DNA of 44,308 nt from Kocuria rosea subsp. polaris (GTDB lineage: Bacteria; Actinomycetota; Actinomycetes; Actinomycetales; Micrococcaceae): NCBI GenBank assembly GCA_023896275.1, contig MLDA01000025.1, forward strand, positions 1-44,308, written 5' to 3'. The notes under the pieces are model-generated. The model did not search any database, was not told the origin of the DNA, and worked only from the letters and a program-made list of their open reading frames with translations. The position numbers and the translations under genes were made by a program. Shown one piece after another: positions 34,163-42,155 of this stretch. Position 1 is the first letter of the stretch. Each line of letters begins with the position of its first letter.

Positions 34163-35203
34163 CTACCCCATGCAGCCGCAGTGGTCGCCGGTCCGTTGCG
34201 GCGTGAGGGAGGTGGCGCCCGAGGCGAGGTCGACAGCGACCTCGTGACCAGCCGAGACGGGCACGTTGATGCGATCGAGAAGCATCAGTGTGTGCATGAC
34301 GGCGATGCCGGCGGCCGTTGCCGCCAGGGTGACCTCCGTCCCGACGGGAGTCGACGATGGCGAGGCCACCGGATGGTCGACGCAGCAGCGTAGGCATGGG
34401 GTCAAGCCCGGGAGCACGAGCGGCCCGACGACTGCGCGTGAGTCCTCGAATCGGACGGGCAGGTGGGCGGCGTCCAGTCCGGCGACGGAGTGCCGCGGCA
34501 GCCCGGTGGCCGGGTCCGCGAAGAGCAGCGTGATGTCGGCCGTCGCCTCTCGGGCGCCGGTGAGGACTCGCGTCTGTGGGTGGCTCGATTCCAGGCGTCG
34601 CGTCACCGCCGCTGTGCGCGGTCTGCCGAGGTCTGACATCGACAAGGGCCCAGTCCCGAGGTCTGTTGGTCCGACGTCCAGGCCGTCGTCGAGGATGATT
34701 GTCCCGACGCCGGCGGCAGCCAGCAGCTGGGTAGCCTGCGCGCCGGCCCGACCGAGCCCGTGAACGCGCACGACGGCGTCGTCGCGCCGCTGCAGGGTGG
34801 GGCCGGCGTGTGTCGAGTAGGCCAGCGACCAGTCGGCGATGTCCGGCGCCATGATGTCCGCCCGGAGCCCCGGGAGCCGGTATGCCCCCGGCTCGACGAG
34901 GACGGGCTCAAGGAGGCGGTCCAGCTCGCGGCAGCGCGGCGCCGGGGGCAGCGCGGTGTCGGCGACCGGGTAGTCGACGTGAGCTCCGCTCGCGGCGAGT
35001 CGGGCGAGATAGGCGCGGTCCGCGTCTGAGACCCCGCCGATCCAGATGCCGCGCGCGCCCAGCCCGATGCAAACGGAGGTCGCGGTGAGACGGTAGAGGC
35101 GCAGGCCGGGATTGATGCGGCGGGCAGGCTCAGCGAGGCCAAGCGGCGGGCAGCCGGTTTCTTCGGCCGCGGCAGGTTCGGATGTGGGGTCGATCACGCT
35201 CAT
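34163..35203 (-). CDS. ThiF/E1-like protein with C-terminal cysteine motifs, orphan
   Basis: A 346-residue protein with a divergent N-terminal domain (residues 1-125) and a degenerate Rossmann-type ThiF segment near residue 150 (VRVHGLGRAGAQATQLLAAAGVG, then ILDDGLDVGPTDLG). Cysteines occur as CLRC-C near residue 268 and CGC at the very C-terminus, an arrangement like the structural zinc of E1-like and azole-peptide cyclodehydratase partner proteins. No precursor peptide, YcaO or ubiquitin-like carrier gene is visible nearby, so the substrate is unknown and adenylation is uncertain. Rv3196 holds a similar genomic place by memory. CACGAT lies six bases before the ATG. Confidence 0.6.
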   Translation of the reverse strand: MSVIDPTSEPAAAEETGCPPLGLAEPARRINPGLRLYRLTATSVCIGLGARGIWIGGVSDADRAYLARLAASGAHVDYPVADTALPPAPRCRELDRLLEPVLVEPGAYRLPGLRADIMAPDIADWSLAYSTHAGPTLQRRDDAVVRVHGLGRAGAQATQLLAAAGVGTIILDDGLDVGPTDLGTGPLSMSDLGRPRTAAVTRRLESSHPQTRVLTGAREATADITLLFADPATGLPRHSVAGLDAAHLPVRFEDSRAVVGPLVLPGLTPCLRCCVDHPVASPSSTPVGTEVTLAATAAGIAVMHTLMLLDRINVPVSAGHEVAVDLASGATSLTPQRTGDHCGCMG

Positions 35204-35242
35204 GGAAGCATCGTGCCACGCTCGCTCGCCCGGCCATCCGAG

Positions 35243-35251
35243 TTATCCACA
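35243..35251 (+). promoter_or_regulatory. Perfect DnaA-box sequence
   Basis: TTATCCACA, the consensus DnaA 9-mer, lies in the 99-bp gap between the divergent ThiF-like and YgjP-like genes. I saw no second box beside it, so it is not an origin; it may be a DnaA-regulated promoter or coincidence. Confidence 0.4.
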
Positions 35252-35302
35252 GGGGTCGCGATCGAATGGCTACCGCCGGGCGGGTGGGGGAGAATTTCAG
35301 GT

Positions 35303-35857
35303 ATGGCGATGAAGAATCTCAGAGAGTTCGACGCGGCGGACGGCACACGAGTGCGGATCGTCTCCTCGACGCGGCGGAACAAGAGCGTCGGGGCCAAGTG
35401 GGATGGAGAGTCCGTCGTCGTCACGGTCCCGGAATGGATGGACGCCGGCACGCAGACCAGGCACGCGGAGTCCCTCGTGCGTAAGATGCAACTCAAGCGG
35501 CGCCGCAGCCGGCCGCGGGCCAGCGACGTCGACTTGGCGGCCCGTGCGGCGGCACTCGACGCCGAATACCTCGGCTCGATGGCCCAGCCGGTCAGTGTGC
35601 GATGGGTGACGAACCAGAACCACCGCTGGGCCTCGGCCACCCGATCCGAAAAGTCGATTAGGCTCTCGCACCGGCTGCAGCCCATGCCGGCGTGGGTCCA
35701 AGACGCCGTGCTCGTGCACGAATTGGCCCACCTCGTCGCGGACGACGGGCACGGGCCCCGGTTCCAGGCGCTCGCCGGGCGCTACCCGCGAATGCAGGAA
35801 GCCAACGCCTTCCTCGACGGGGCGGCTTTCGCGTGGGCCACTCCCGAGACCGCGTAG
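35303..35857 (+). CDS. YgjP/WLM-type zinc metallopeptidase (M48 family)
   Basis: A 184-residue protein of the YgjP-like metallopeptidase family. The zinc site VHELAHLVADDGHGPRFQ (near residues 140-157) has the HEXXH motif and a third His five residues later. It is preceded by the WASATRSEKSIRLSHRL stretch common to the family and an Arg-rich segment (KRRRSRPRA). Members are minimal gluzincins without a settled substrate, sometimes linked to DNA-protein crosslink repair through WLM relatives. The ATG at 35303 gives family length; an AGAATT box lies six bases upstream, suggesting a leaderless mRNA. It converges with the DUF2342 gene with a 12-bp gap. Confidence 0.85.
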   Translation: MAMKNLREFDAADGTRVRIVSSTRRNKSVGAKWDGESVVVTVPEWMDAGTQTRHAESLVRKMQLKRRRSRPRASDVDLAARAAALDAEYLGSMAQPVSVRWVTNQNHRWASATRSEKSIRLSHRLQPMPAWVQDAVLVHELAHLVADDGHGPRFQALAGRYPRMQEANAFLDGAAFAWATPETA

Positions 35858-35869
35858 GCGGCCGGACGG

Positions 35870-37294
35870 CTACTTCGAGTCGTCCGCCGGGTCTGTCGGC
35901 GCGCTGTCGTCCCCGTCCTCGTCCGGGGTGTCGAATCCGCCGGAGAGCAGCTTGGTCAGCGCCTCGTCGAGCTCGCTGTCCTCGGCTTCGGCGAGCTTGC
36001 GACGCGTGCCGAAGCCGGCGGGGTCGTCCAAATCCTCCGCTGTCGGCATGAGGTCAGGGTGAGACCAGATGTCGTCGCGGCCCTCGAGGCCTCGTTCGGC
36101 GAGCATTGTTGACCAGAACGCGGAGGCGTCGCGGAGCCGGCGCGGGCGCAGCTCGAGTCCGACGAGGGAGGCGAACGCCTGCTCGGCGGGCCCGCCCGTG
36201 GCGCGGCGGCGGCGCAGCATTTCACGCAGGGCGGTCGCGGAGGGCAGGTTGGTCGAGGCGGCGGCCACGACCTCGTCGACCCAGCCCTCGATCAGGGCGA
36301 GCGCGGTCTCCAACTTGGCCAGCGCGGTCTCTTGGGCCGGGGTGTGCTGTGGGGTGAACAGGCCTTCCACGGCCATGTTCTGGAAGGACTCCGGCCTGCT
36401 GGGGTCGATGTCGCGGATCGACTCTTCGATCTTGGACATGTCGATGTGGATGCCGCGGGCGTAGGCCTCGATCGCCCCGATGACGTGCGAGCGCAACCAA
36501 GGGGCACGGGTGAAGAGACGGACGTGGGCTGCTTCGCGCAACGCGATGAAGAGCAGGACCTCCTGCTCCGGCGCGTCGAGGTCCTCGCCGAAGGCGCTCA
36601 CGTTCGCCGGCACCAGCAAGGGGGCGTTCCCGGCCAAGGGCAAGCCGATATCGGTACCGCCGAAGACGTCCTTCGCGAGACCGCCCACGGCGGTCCCGAG
36701 CTGCATGCCGAACATGGCGCCGCCCAGGTTTTGGAACATGCCCTGCGCTCCGGCCAGCATGCCCTTCATCTCCTCCGGCGCCTGATCACGCATCGCGGTC
36801 GTCATCGCGGCGGACATCGATTCGGCGACGTCGGAGGTGAGGACCTTCCACGTGTCCATCGTCTTGGTGACCCACTGGGCCCGCGAGATAGCCGTGAACT
36901 CGGTAGTCGGCGCCTCAAATGCGGTCGCCGCGTCCAGCCACATCTCAGCCAGACGCCCGGCGTCGGCGATGGCACGCTCACGGGGCGCGGTCACGCTGGG
37001 ATCGTCGCCGGCGGCCGCCTGGCGGGCGGAGTCGATGGCGAGGGACCAGTTCACGGGTCCGCTCTCGCCGTTGGCCATGGCGCCCATCAGCTGCTGCATC
37101 TGGCGGAACATGGCCTGCATGGCGGCGGGATCGTTCTGCATACCCATCGCTTTCTGGATCTCCTCGGGCAGGTTGTTGGGATCCATGCCGCCACCGGCGC
37201 CGCCGAAGAGATTGGAGAACATCTCGGCAAACGGGTCCTTGTCGTTGTCGTCGTCGGAGCCGTCCGGGCGGTTGTTCTCGGTGTTGTCAGCCAT
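35870..37294 (-). CDS. DUF2342 zincin-like protein (putative zinc-dependent metalloprotease)
   Basis: A 474-residue protein of the actinobacterial DUF2342 family (Rv3195-like by synteny). After an acidic, Asn/Gly-rich N-terminus come a helical region (residues 75-200), AMFGMQLGTAVGGLAKDVFGG, and the zincin-like helix LFIALREAAHVRLF. In that helix the first His of HEXXH is replaced by Arg (R253-E254-A-A-H257). A downstream region (NMAVEGLF, LALIEGWVDEVVAAA) could supply other ligands. Protease activity is therefore unproven here. The C-terminus is acidic. TACCGT six bases before the ATG predicts a leaderless transcript. It diverges from the PDZ protease gene. Confidence 0.83.
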   Translation of the reverse strand: MADNTENNRPDGSDDDNDKDPFAEMFSNLFGGAGGGMDPNNLPEEIQKAMGMQNDPAAMQAMFRQMQQLMGAMANGESGPVNWSLAIDSARQAAAGDDPSVTAPRERAIADAGRLAEMWLDAATAFEAPTTEFTAISRAQWVTKTMDTWKVLTSDVAESMSAAMTTAMRDQAPEEMKGMLAGAQGMFQNLGGAMFGMQLGTAVGGLAKDVFGGTDIGLPLAGNAPLLVPANVSAFGEDLDAPEQEVLLFIALREAAHVRLFTRAPWLRSHVIGAIEAYARGIHIDMSKIEESIRDIDPSRPESFQNMAVEGLFTPQHTPAQETALAKLETALALIEGWVDEVVAAASTNLPSATALREMLRRRRATGGPAEQAFASLVGLELRPRRLRDASAFWSTMLAERGLEGRDDIWSHPDLMPTAEDLDDPAGFGTRRKLAEAEDSELDEALTKLLSGGFDTPDEDGDDSAPTDPADDSK

Positions 37295-37300
37295 GCTTCA

Positions 37301-37306
37301 ACGGTA
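37301..37306 (-). promoter_or_regulatory. -10 box of a leaderless promoter for the DUF2342 gene
   Basis: On the minus strand TACCGT is followed by six bases and the ATG at 37294. It has the same hexamer and spacing as the promoter of the exonuclease gene. Confidence 0.5.
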
Positions 37307-37458
37307 CTCCGGATTCCGGTGTGTGAGCCGGGTGAACCCGACCGGTTCGCTGTTGGCAAAGCGCAAGGAGGTGACTGGGACACGGGGCGCTGGTACAGGC
37401 AGTAGCCTAGAGTTCGGACTCGAAGATCCGTAGCAGGCCACCGTACAGAGGAACCCCG

Positions 37459-38562
37459 TTGACCCAGCAGTCCCCGCCCCCGCCCGGCACACTCCCGACC
37501 GGGGAGGACCAGTCGGCCCGCCCGCGCCGGCTCCGCAGGACGCTGCTCGCCTCGACGGCCGTTGTCGTCGGGCTCTCGTTCGTGACGATGGCGCTTCCCG
37601 CGCCCTACGTCATCGAGTCGCCGGGCCCGACGCTCAACACCCTCGGCGAGGTAGAGGGAAAACCCGCGCTCAGCGTCCAGGGCGCCGAATCCTACCGGCC
37701 GGAAGGGCGTCTCGACCTGACGACCGTGTTCGTCCGCGGTGGCGGCGGACGCCACGTCACCTTCTTCGAGGCCCTCCAAGCATGGGCCGACCCCACGAAG
37801 GACCTCTTTCCCCAAGAGAGCGTCTACCCGCGCGGCGTGACGGGGGAGCAAATCAGCGAGCAGAACTCGGCCCAGATGGACGAGTCGCAGGAGACATCCG
37901 TCGCCGCGGCGCTCGGTCAGTTAGACATCGACTACAACGCGTCGATCTCCGTCGTCGAGTTCGCCTCCGAACAGAATCAAGACGTGTTGGAGGTCGGCGA
38001 CGTCGTGACGGACCTCGACGGCGACGCGGTGGCGACCGTCCAGGCGCTCCGCGACGGCCTGCAGTCGGATCGTGAGGAGGGCCACGTCCTGACCGTGCGC
38101 CGCGGTGCGGAGACGCTGGAGGTCCCGGTCGAGACGAAGACCGCGCCCGACGGCACCAAGCAGGTCGGCCTGTTCCTGCGCACCGACTTCGATTTCCCGT
38201 TCGACGTGGAGTTCGCGCTCGACGACATCGGGGGCCCGAGTGCCGGAATGATGTTCTCGCTCGGCATCATCGACCTGTTGACCGAGGGTGATCTGACGGG
38301 TGGCGAGCACATCGCCGGCACCGGAACTGTCACCGCCGACGGCCGGGTCGGGGCGATCGGGGGCATCGCGCAGAAGGTCGTGGGCGCCCGGGAGGCCGGT
38401 GCCACGTTCTTCCTGGCGCCCGCGGGTAACTGCCGCGATCTGGCGGGGAGGGTTCCCGATGGACTGCAGATCATCGAGGTCGAGACGCTCCAGGACGCGT
38501 ACGACGCCGTGCGCAGCGTGGGCGCCGGAGAGTCGCCGGAGAACCTGCCCTCCTGCGATTGA
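37459..38562 (+). CDS. Membrane-anchored PDZ/Lon-like serine protease (YlbL family)
   Basis: A 367-residue protein with a basic N-terminus and one transmembrane helix (about residues 28-48). An extracytoplasmic region includes a PDZ domain (about 155-235, VLEVGDVVTDLDGDAVATV). The C-terminal Lon-type (S16) protease domain has the catalytic Ser in GGPSAGMMFSLGI and the Lys in GGIAQKVVGAREAG. It resembles YlbL of Bacillus and Rv3194c, and may process membrane or secreted proteins. The start is a TTG at 37459, with AGAGGA seven bases upstream. Its position beside DUF2342 and UPF0182 matches other actinobacteria as I recall. Confidence 0.9.
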   Translation: MTQQSPPPPGTLPTGEDQSARPRRLRRTLLASTAVVVGLSFVTMALPAPYVIESPGPTLNTLGEVEGKPALSVQGAESYRPEGRLDLTTVFVRGGGGRHVTFFEALQAWADPTKDLFPQESVYPRGVTGEQISEQNSAQMDESQETSVAAALGQLDIDYNASISVVEFASEQNQDVLEVGDVVTDLDGDAVATVQALRDGLQSDREEGHVLTVRRGAETLEVPVETKTAPDGTKQVGLFLRTDFDFPFDVEFALDDIGGPSAGMMFSLGIIDLLTEGDLTGGEHIAGTGTVTADGRVGAIGGIAQKVVGAREAGATFFLAPAGNCRDLAGRVPDGLQIIEVETLQDAYDAVRSVGAGESPENLPSCD

Positions 38563-38702
38563 TCGGGACCCGAGGCGGCCGCCTGCGGCGGAGCTTCACA
38601 GAGTGTCCAATGAGGTTCGCCACACGGGGCCAGATGGGGCAGAATGGACACAAACTATGTTGTGACTTTGCATAGCCCCGTAACCCCTGACTTGAGGTTC
38701 CT
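38563..38702 (+). promoter_or_regulatory. Intergenic region upstream of the UPF0182 gene
   Basis: 140 bases with inverted 7-mers GTGTCCA (38603-38609) and TGGACAC (38645-38651), and an A/T-richer tract 38641-38675 that may hold the promoter. No single -35/-10 pair is convincing. GAGG at suitable spacing precedes the ATG at 38703. Confidence 0.35.
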
Positions 38703-41700
38703 ATGACGTTTGGCTCTGACTTTCCCTTCGGCGGCCGCCCCCCGGGCGATGGCGGTTCGAATAGCGGCGGAGAGCCGCCAGAGAGGCCCGCACGCAAGTC
38801 TTCGGCGCTGATGCCGACGATTGTCGTCGTCGGTGTCCTCGTGGCCGCCTTCGTGTTCTTCGCGAACACGTACGCGGAGATCCTCTGGTTCAACCAGCTC
38901 GGCTACTCCGAGGTGTTCTGGACCGAGAAGATCGCGAAGATCGTCCTCTGGGTCATCGCGTTCCTCATCATGGGTCTGGGCGTCTGGGGCAGCCTCACGC
39001 TGGCTTATCGCTCGCGCCCGGTCTACGCCTCCGCGGCACAGCAACAGGACGTCCTGAGCAAGTATCAGACGCAGCTCGAGCCGATCCGCCGTCTCCTGAT
39101 GATCGGCGTCCCCGGCCTGCTGGCCGCGTTCTCGGCCGCTGCCGTCGCCAGCCAGTGGCAGACGATCATGCTCTACCTGAACCAGGTTGACTTCGGCCAG
39201 GCCGATCCGGAGTTCGGAATGGACCTCTCGTTCTTCCTGAACACGCTGCCGTTCATCGGACTCATCGTCGGCTACGGCGTCTCGGTCGTGTTGATCGCCG
39301 GTATTGCCGGTCTGCTCATGCACTACCTCTACGGCGGCATCCGCATCGAGGAGCGCGGCGGGATCACCGTCTCCAAGGCGGCTCGCGTGCATATCTGCGT
39401 CACGGCGGCGATCTTCGTGTTGCTGCAGGCCGTGAACTACTGGCTGGACCGCTATTCGACGCTGCTGAATCAGGACGGCCGTGTGGCCGGTGCCATGTAC
39501 ACGGACGTCAACGCGGTCATCCCGACCAAGACGATTCTGGCCGTCGCCGCCGTCATCGTTGCCGTCCTCTTTATCCTGGGCGCCATTCTGGGCCGCTGGA
39601 AGCTGCCCATCATCGGCACGGCGATGCTCATCGTGACCGCCCTCGTGGCCGGCGGCGTGTACCCCTTCGTCGTCCAGCAGTACCAGGTGCTCCCGTCGGA
39701 GAAGACGGTCGAGCAGGAGTACATCGCCAAGAACATCGAGATGACGCGCAAGGCCTACGGGCTCGACAAGGTCGAGGCCGAGAACTACGACGCGACGACG
39801 AGCACCGCCAAGAACGCGCTGGCCAAGGACGGCGCGACGACGGCGAACATTCGCCTGCTCGACCCGAACCTCATCTCCGATGCCTTCGCGCAGCTGCAGC
39901 AGTTCCGCCCGTACTACAGCTTCGCCGAGACGCTCAACGTGGACCGCTATGAGATCGACGGCGAAGTCCAGGACACCGTGATCGCGGTGCGTGAGGTCGA
40001 CGTCGACCCGGCCGATTCCTGGATCAACCAGCACATCACCTACACCCACGGCTACGGCGTCGTGGCCGCCTACGGCGCCAAGGTCGCGGCCGGCGGCCGT
40101 CCCGACTTCATGCTCGGCGGCATTCCGACGCGCGGCGATCTGACGAGCGACGAAGAGTACGAGCCGCGCATCTACTTCGGTGAGGAATCGCCGGAGTACT
40201 CCGTGGTCGGCGGCCCCGAGGGGTGGGCGCCGCGCGAGCTCGACCGCCCCCAGGACGAGTCCGGCGAGGGCGATGCCAAGACGACCTTCGCCGGCGACGG
40301 TGGACCGAGCATCGGCAACCTCTTCAACCGACTGGTCTATGCGCTGAAGTTCGGCTCGACTGACCTGCTGCTCTCCAGCGACGTCAACGACGAATCGCAG
40401 ATCCTCTACGACCGCAAGCCGAAGGAACGCGTGCAGAAGGTCGCGCCGTACCTGACAGTCGATTCGAACGCCTACCCGGCCATCGTCGACGGGCGTGTCA
40501 AGTGGATCGTCGATGCCTACACGACGAGCAACAACTTCCCGTACTCGCAGTCGCAGCAGATCGAGTCGGCGGTGACCGACTCCCTGACCGGGGCGCAGCG
40601 CGAGCTCACCGCATCCGGCGAGATCAACTACATCCGCAACTCGGTCAAGGCTACGGTCGACGCCTACGACGGTTCCGTGGATCTCTACGCCTGGGAGCCC
40701 GACGAGCCGCTGCTGCAGGCGTGGCAGAATGTCTTCCCGGAGTCGATCAAGCCGTACTCCGAGATGTCGGCGGACCTCATGAGCCACGTGCGCTATCCGG
40801 AGGACATCTTCAAGTTGCAGCGCGAGCTGCTCGGGAAGTACCACGTCACCGACGCGGATGACTTCTACGAGGCGAACGATGCCTGGTCCGTCCCGAGCGA
40901 TCCTACGGTCGAGGGCGGCGGCGTTGCCCAGCCGCCGTACTACCTGTCGCTGAAGATGCCGAGCCAGGAGAAGGAGACCTTCTCCCTGACGTCGACGTTC
41001 ATTCCGCGGGCGTCCGCCGGCGGGCAGCAGCGCAACGTGCTCTACGGATTCCTCTCCGCTGAGGCGGACGCCGGCCGTGAGGCGGGGGAGAAGGCCGAGG
41101 GTTACGGCACTTTGCGGCTCCTGGAGCTTCCGCGCAGCACCGTCGTTCCGGGTCCGGGACAGGCGCAGCAGAACTTCGACTCCAACACCGAGGTCTCGCG
41201 AGAGCTGAACCTGCTCCGCCAGGGTGCGTCCAACGTGATCAACGGCAACCTGCTCTCGCTCCCGGTCGGTGGCGGCATCCTGCACGTCCAGCCGGTCTAC
41301 GTTCGTTCGACGGGTGATACCTCCTACCCGACCCTGCGGAAGGTTCTGGTGTCCTTCGGCGAGAAGGTCGGCTTTGCCGACACGCTCTCCGAGGCTCTCG
41401 ACCAGCTCTTCGAGGGAGCGTCGGGCGCCACAACCGGTGAGGTTCCGAACGGCGACGGCGACTCCGAGGGCGAAGGCGGCACCGATGGTGCCGAGGCCCC
41501 TGCGGAGAAGTCGGCCGAGGAGGACCTGCGCGAGGCCCTCGCCGCCGCGAATGCCGCCATTGCGGCCGGACAGGCCGCGCTGGCCGACGGGGACTTCGCC
41601 GCGTACGGGCAGGCCCAGGACGACCTGAACCGGGCGCTCGAGCAGGCGATCGACGCCGAGGCGGAGATCGCCGGCACGGCGCCGGTCAACGAGGAACCTG

Positions 41701-41768
41701 CTGACGACGAGGCCTCCGGCGACGAGGCCCCAGCGGACGAGTCGGCGGAGGGCTCCGGGGACAACTAG
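38703..41768 (+). CDS. UPF0182 family large membrane protein
   Basis: A 1021-residue UPF0182 protein (Rv3193c-like). The Gly/Pro-rich N-terminal 35 residues precede about seven transmembrane helices between residues 37 and 325 (for example LMPTIVVVGVLVAAFVFFA and ILAVAAVIVAVLFILGAILG). A large outside domain follows (about 330-900), with conserved blocks such as YGVVAAYGAKVAAGGRPDF and YLSLKMPSQEKETFSLTSTF. The C-terminal 100 residues are acidic and Ala-rich. Function is not established for the family. The start is the ATG at 38703 with GAGG upstream. The stretch after its stop holds no gene before the tRNA. Confidence 0.92.
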   Translation: MTFGSDFPFGGRPPGDGGSNSGGEPPERPARKSSALMPTIVVVGVLVAAFVFFANTYAEILWFNQLGYSEVFWTEKIAKIVLWVIAFLIMGLGVWGSLTLAYRSRPVYASAAQQQDVLSKYQTQLEPIRRLLMIGVPGLLAAFSAAAVASQWQTIMLYLNQVDFGQADPEFGMDLSFFLNTLPFIGLIVGYGVSVVLIAGIAGLLMHYLYGGIRIEERGGITVSKAARVHICVTAAIFVLLQAVNYWLDRYSTLLNQDGRVAGAMYTDVNAVIPTKTILAVAAVIVAVLFILGAILGRWKLPIIGTAMLIVTALVAGGVYPFVVQQYQVLPSEKTVEQEYIAKNIEMTRKAYGLDKVEAENYDATTSTAKNALAKDGATTANIRLLDPNLISDAFAQLQQFRPYYSFAETLNVDRYEIDGEVQDTVIAVREVDVDPADSWINQHITYTHGYGVVAAYGAKVAAGGRPDFMLGGIPTRGDLTSDEEYEPRIYFGEESPEYSVVGGPEGWAPRELDRPQDESGEGDAKTTFAGDGGPSIGNLFNRLVYALKFGSTDLLLSSDVNDESQILYDRKPKERVQKVAPYLTVDSNAYPAIVDGRVKWIVDAYTTSNNFPYSQSQQIESAVTDSLTGAQRELTASGEINYIRNSVKATVDAYDGSVDLYAWEPDEPLLQAWQNVFPESIKPYSEMSADLMSHVRYPEDIFKLQRELLGKYHVTDADDFYEANDAWSVPSDPTVEGGGVAQPPYYLSLKMPSQEKETFSLTSTFIPRASAGGQQRNVLYGFLSAEADAGREAGEKAEGYGTLRLLELPRSTVVPGPGQAQQNFDSNTEVSRELNLLRQGASNVINGNLLSLPVGGGILHVQPVYVRSTGDTSYPTLRKVLVSFGEKVGFADTLSEALDQLFEGASGATTGEVPNGDGDSEGEGGTDGAEAPAEKSAEEDLREALAAANAAIAAGQAALADGDFAAYGQAQDDLNRALEQAIDAEAEIAGTAPVNEEPADDEASGDEAPADESAEGSGDN

Positions 41769-41880
41769 TCCACCGCGAGACGCGCACGCGACGGCCGCCG
41801 GTACCCCTCCAGGGGAGCCGGCGGCCGTCGCCGTTTCGGCCACCGTGTCCCATCACACAGTGCTCGATAGGCCCCTCGAT

Positions 41881-41909
41881 TTGCGTTCCGCCCTCCAGGC
41901 TGGCAGTAT
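41881..41909 (+). promoter_or_regulatory. Promoter of the first initiator tRNA
   Basis: TTGCGT (41881-41886), a 17-bp spacer and CAGTAT (41904-41909) lie 12 bases before the tRNA, giving a short 5' extension. It is weaker than the promoter of the second copy. Confidence 0.45.
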
Positions 41910-41921
41910 TAAGTCTTACGC

Positions 41922-41995
41922 CGCGGGGTGGAGCAGTTCGGTAGCTCGCCGGGCTCATAACCCGGAGGTCAGAGGTTCAAATCCTCTCCCCGCAA
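41922..41995 (+). tRNA. Initiator tRNA-fMet (CAT), copy 1
   Basis: A 74-nt cloverleaf: the acceptor arm begins C1 opposite A72 (mismatch), the D arm is GAGC/GCTC, the anticodon arm is CCGGG-CTCATAA-CCCGG with anticodon CAT, and the T arm is AGAGG-TTCAAAT-CCTCT. The C1-A72 mismatch and three G-C pairs below the anticodon loop mark it as the initiator. The 3' CCA is not encoded (CGA follows A73). It is identical to the copy at 43289-43362. Confidence 0.95.
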
Positions 41996-42000
41996 CGAAA

Positions 42001-42047
42001 AAGCAGGCCCTGACTTGGGAAACCAAGTCAGGGCCTGCTTGTTTTCG
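42001..42047 (+). terminator. Terminator of the first initiator tRNA
   Basis: An 18-bp perfect stem (42001-42018 with 42023-42040) capped by a GAAA tetraloop is followed by GTTTTCG. It lies five bases after the tRNA. The same hairpin follows the second tRNA copy. Confidence 0.92.
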
Positions 42048-42121
42048 TGTCCGACCGAGGGCGTCGACGGGCGGCGAGGAGGAGTCGAATGCGCAGCGAC
42101 CGCGGCGCTTCGACGCGCTTG

Positions 42122-42135
42122 TGTGACAGTTCACA
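42122..42135. promoter_or_regulatory. TGTGA-N4-TCACA palindrome (CRP/FNR-type site)
   Basis: TGTGA CAGT TCACA is a perfect palindrome with a four-base centre. CRP/GlxR sites normally have six central bases and FNR sites four, so the binder is uncertain. It lies about 140 bases upstream of the b-type cytochrome gene. Confidence 0.35.
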
Positions 42136-42155
42136 ATCATCCAAGGCTACGGTAT

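Noticed and set aside
32046-34397. A 783-residue minus-strand open frame opposite uvrD2
   Set aside because: The sense frame has all helicase motifs; the antisense product has none and shows shadow-type composition.
38655-41843. A 1062-residue minus-strand open frame opposite the UPF0182 gene
   Set aside because: It mirrors the UPF0182 gene codon by codon and shows Arg/Val/Leu/Asp low-complexity content with no family features; a G+C-rich antisense shadow.
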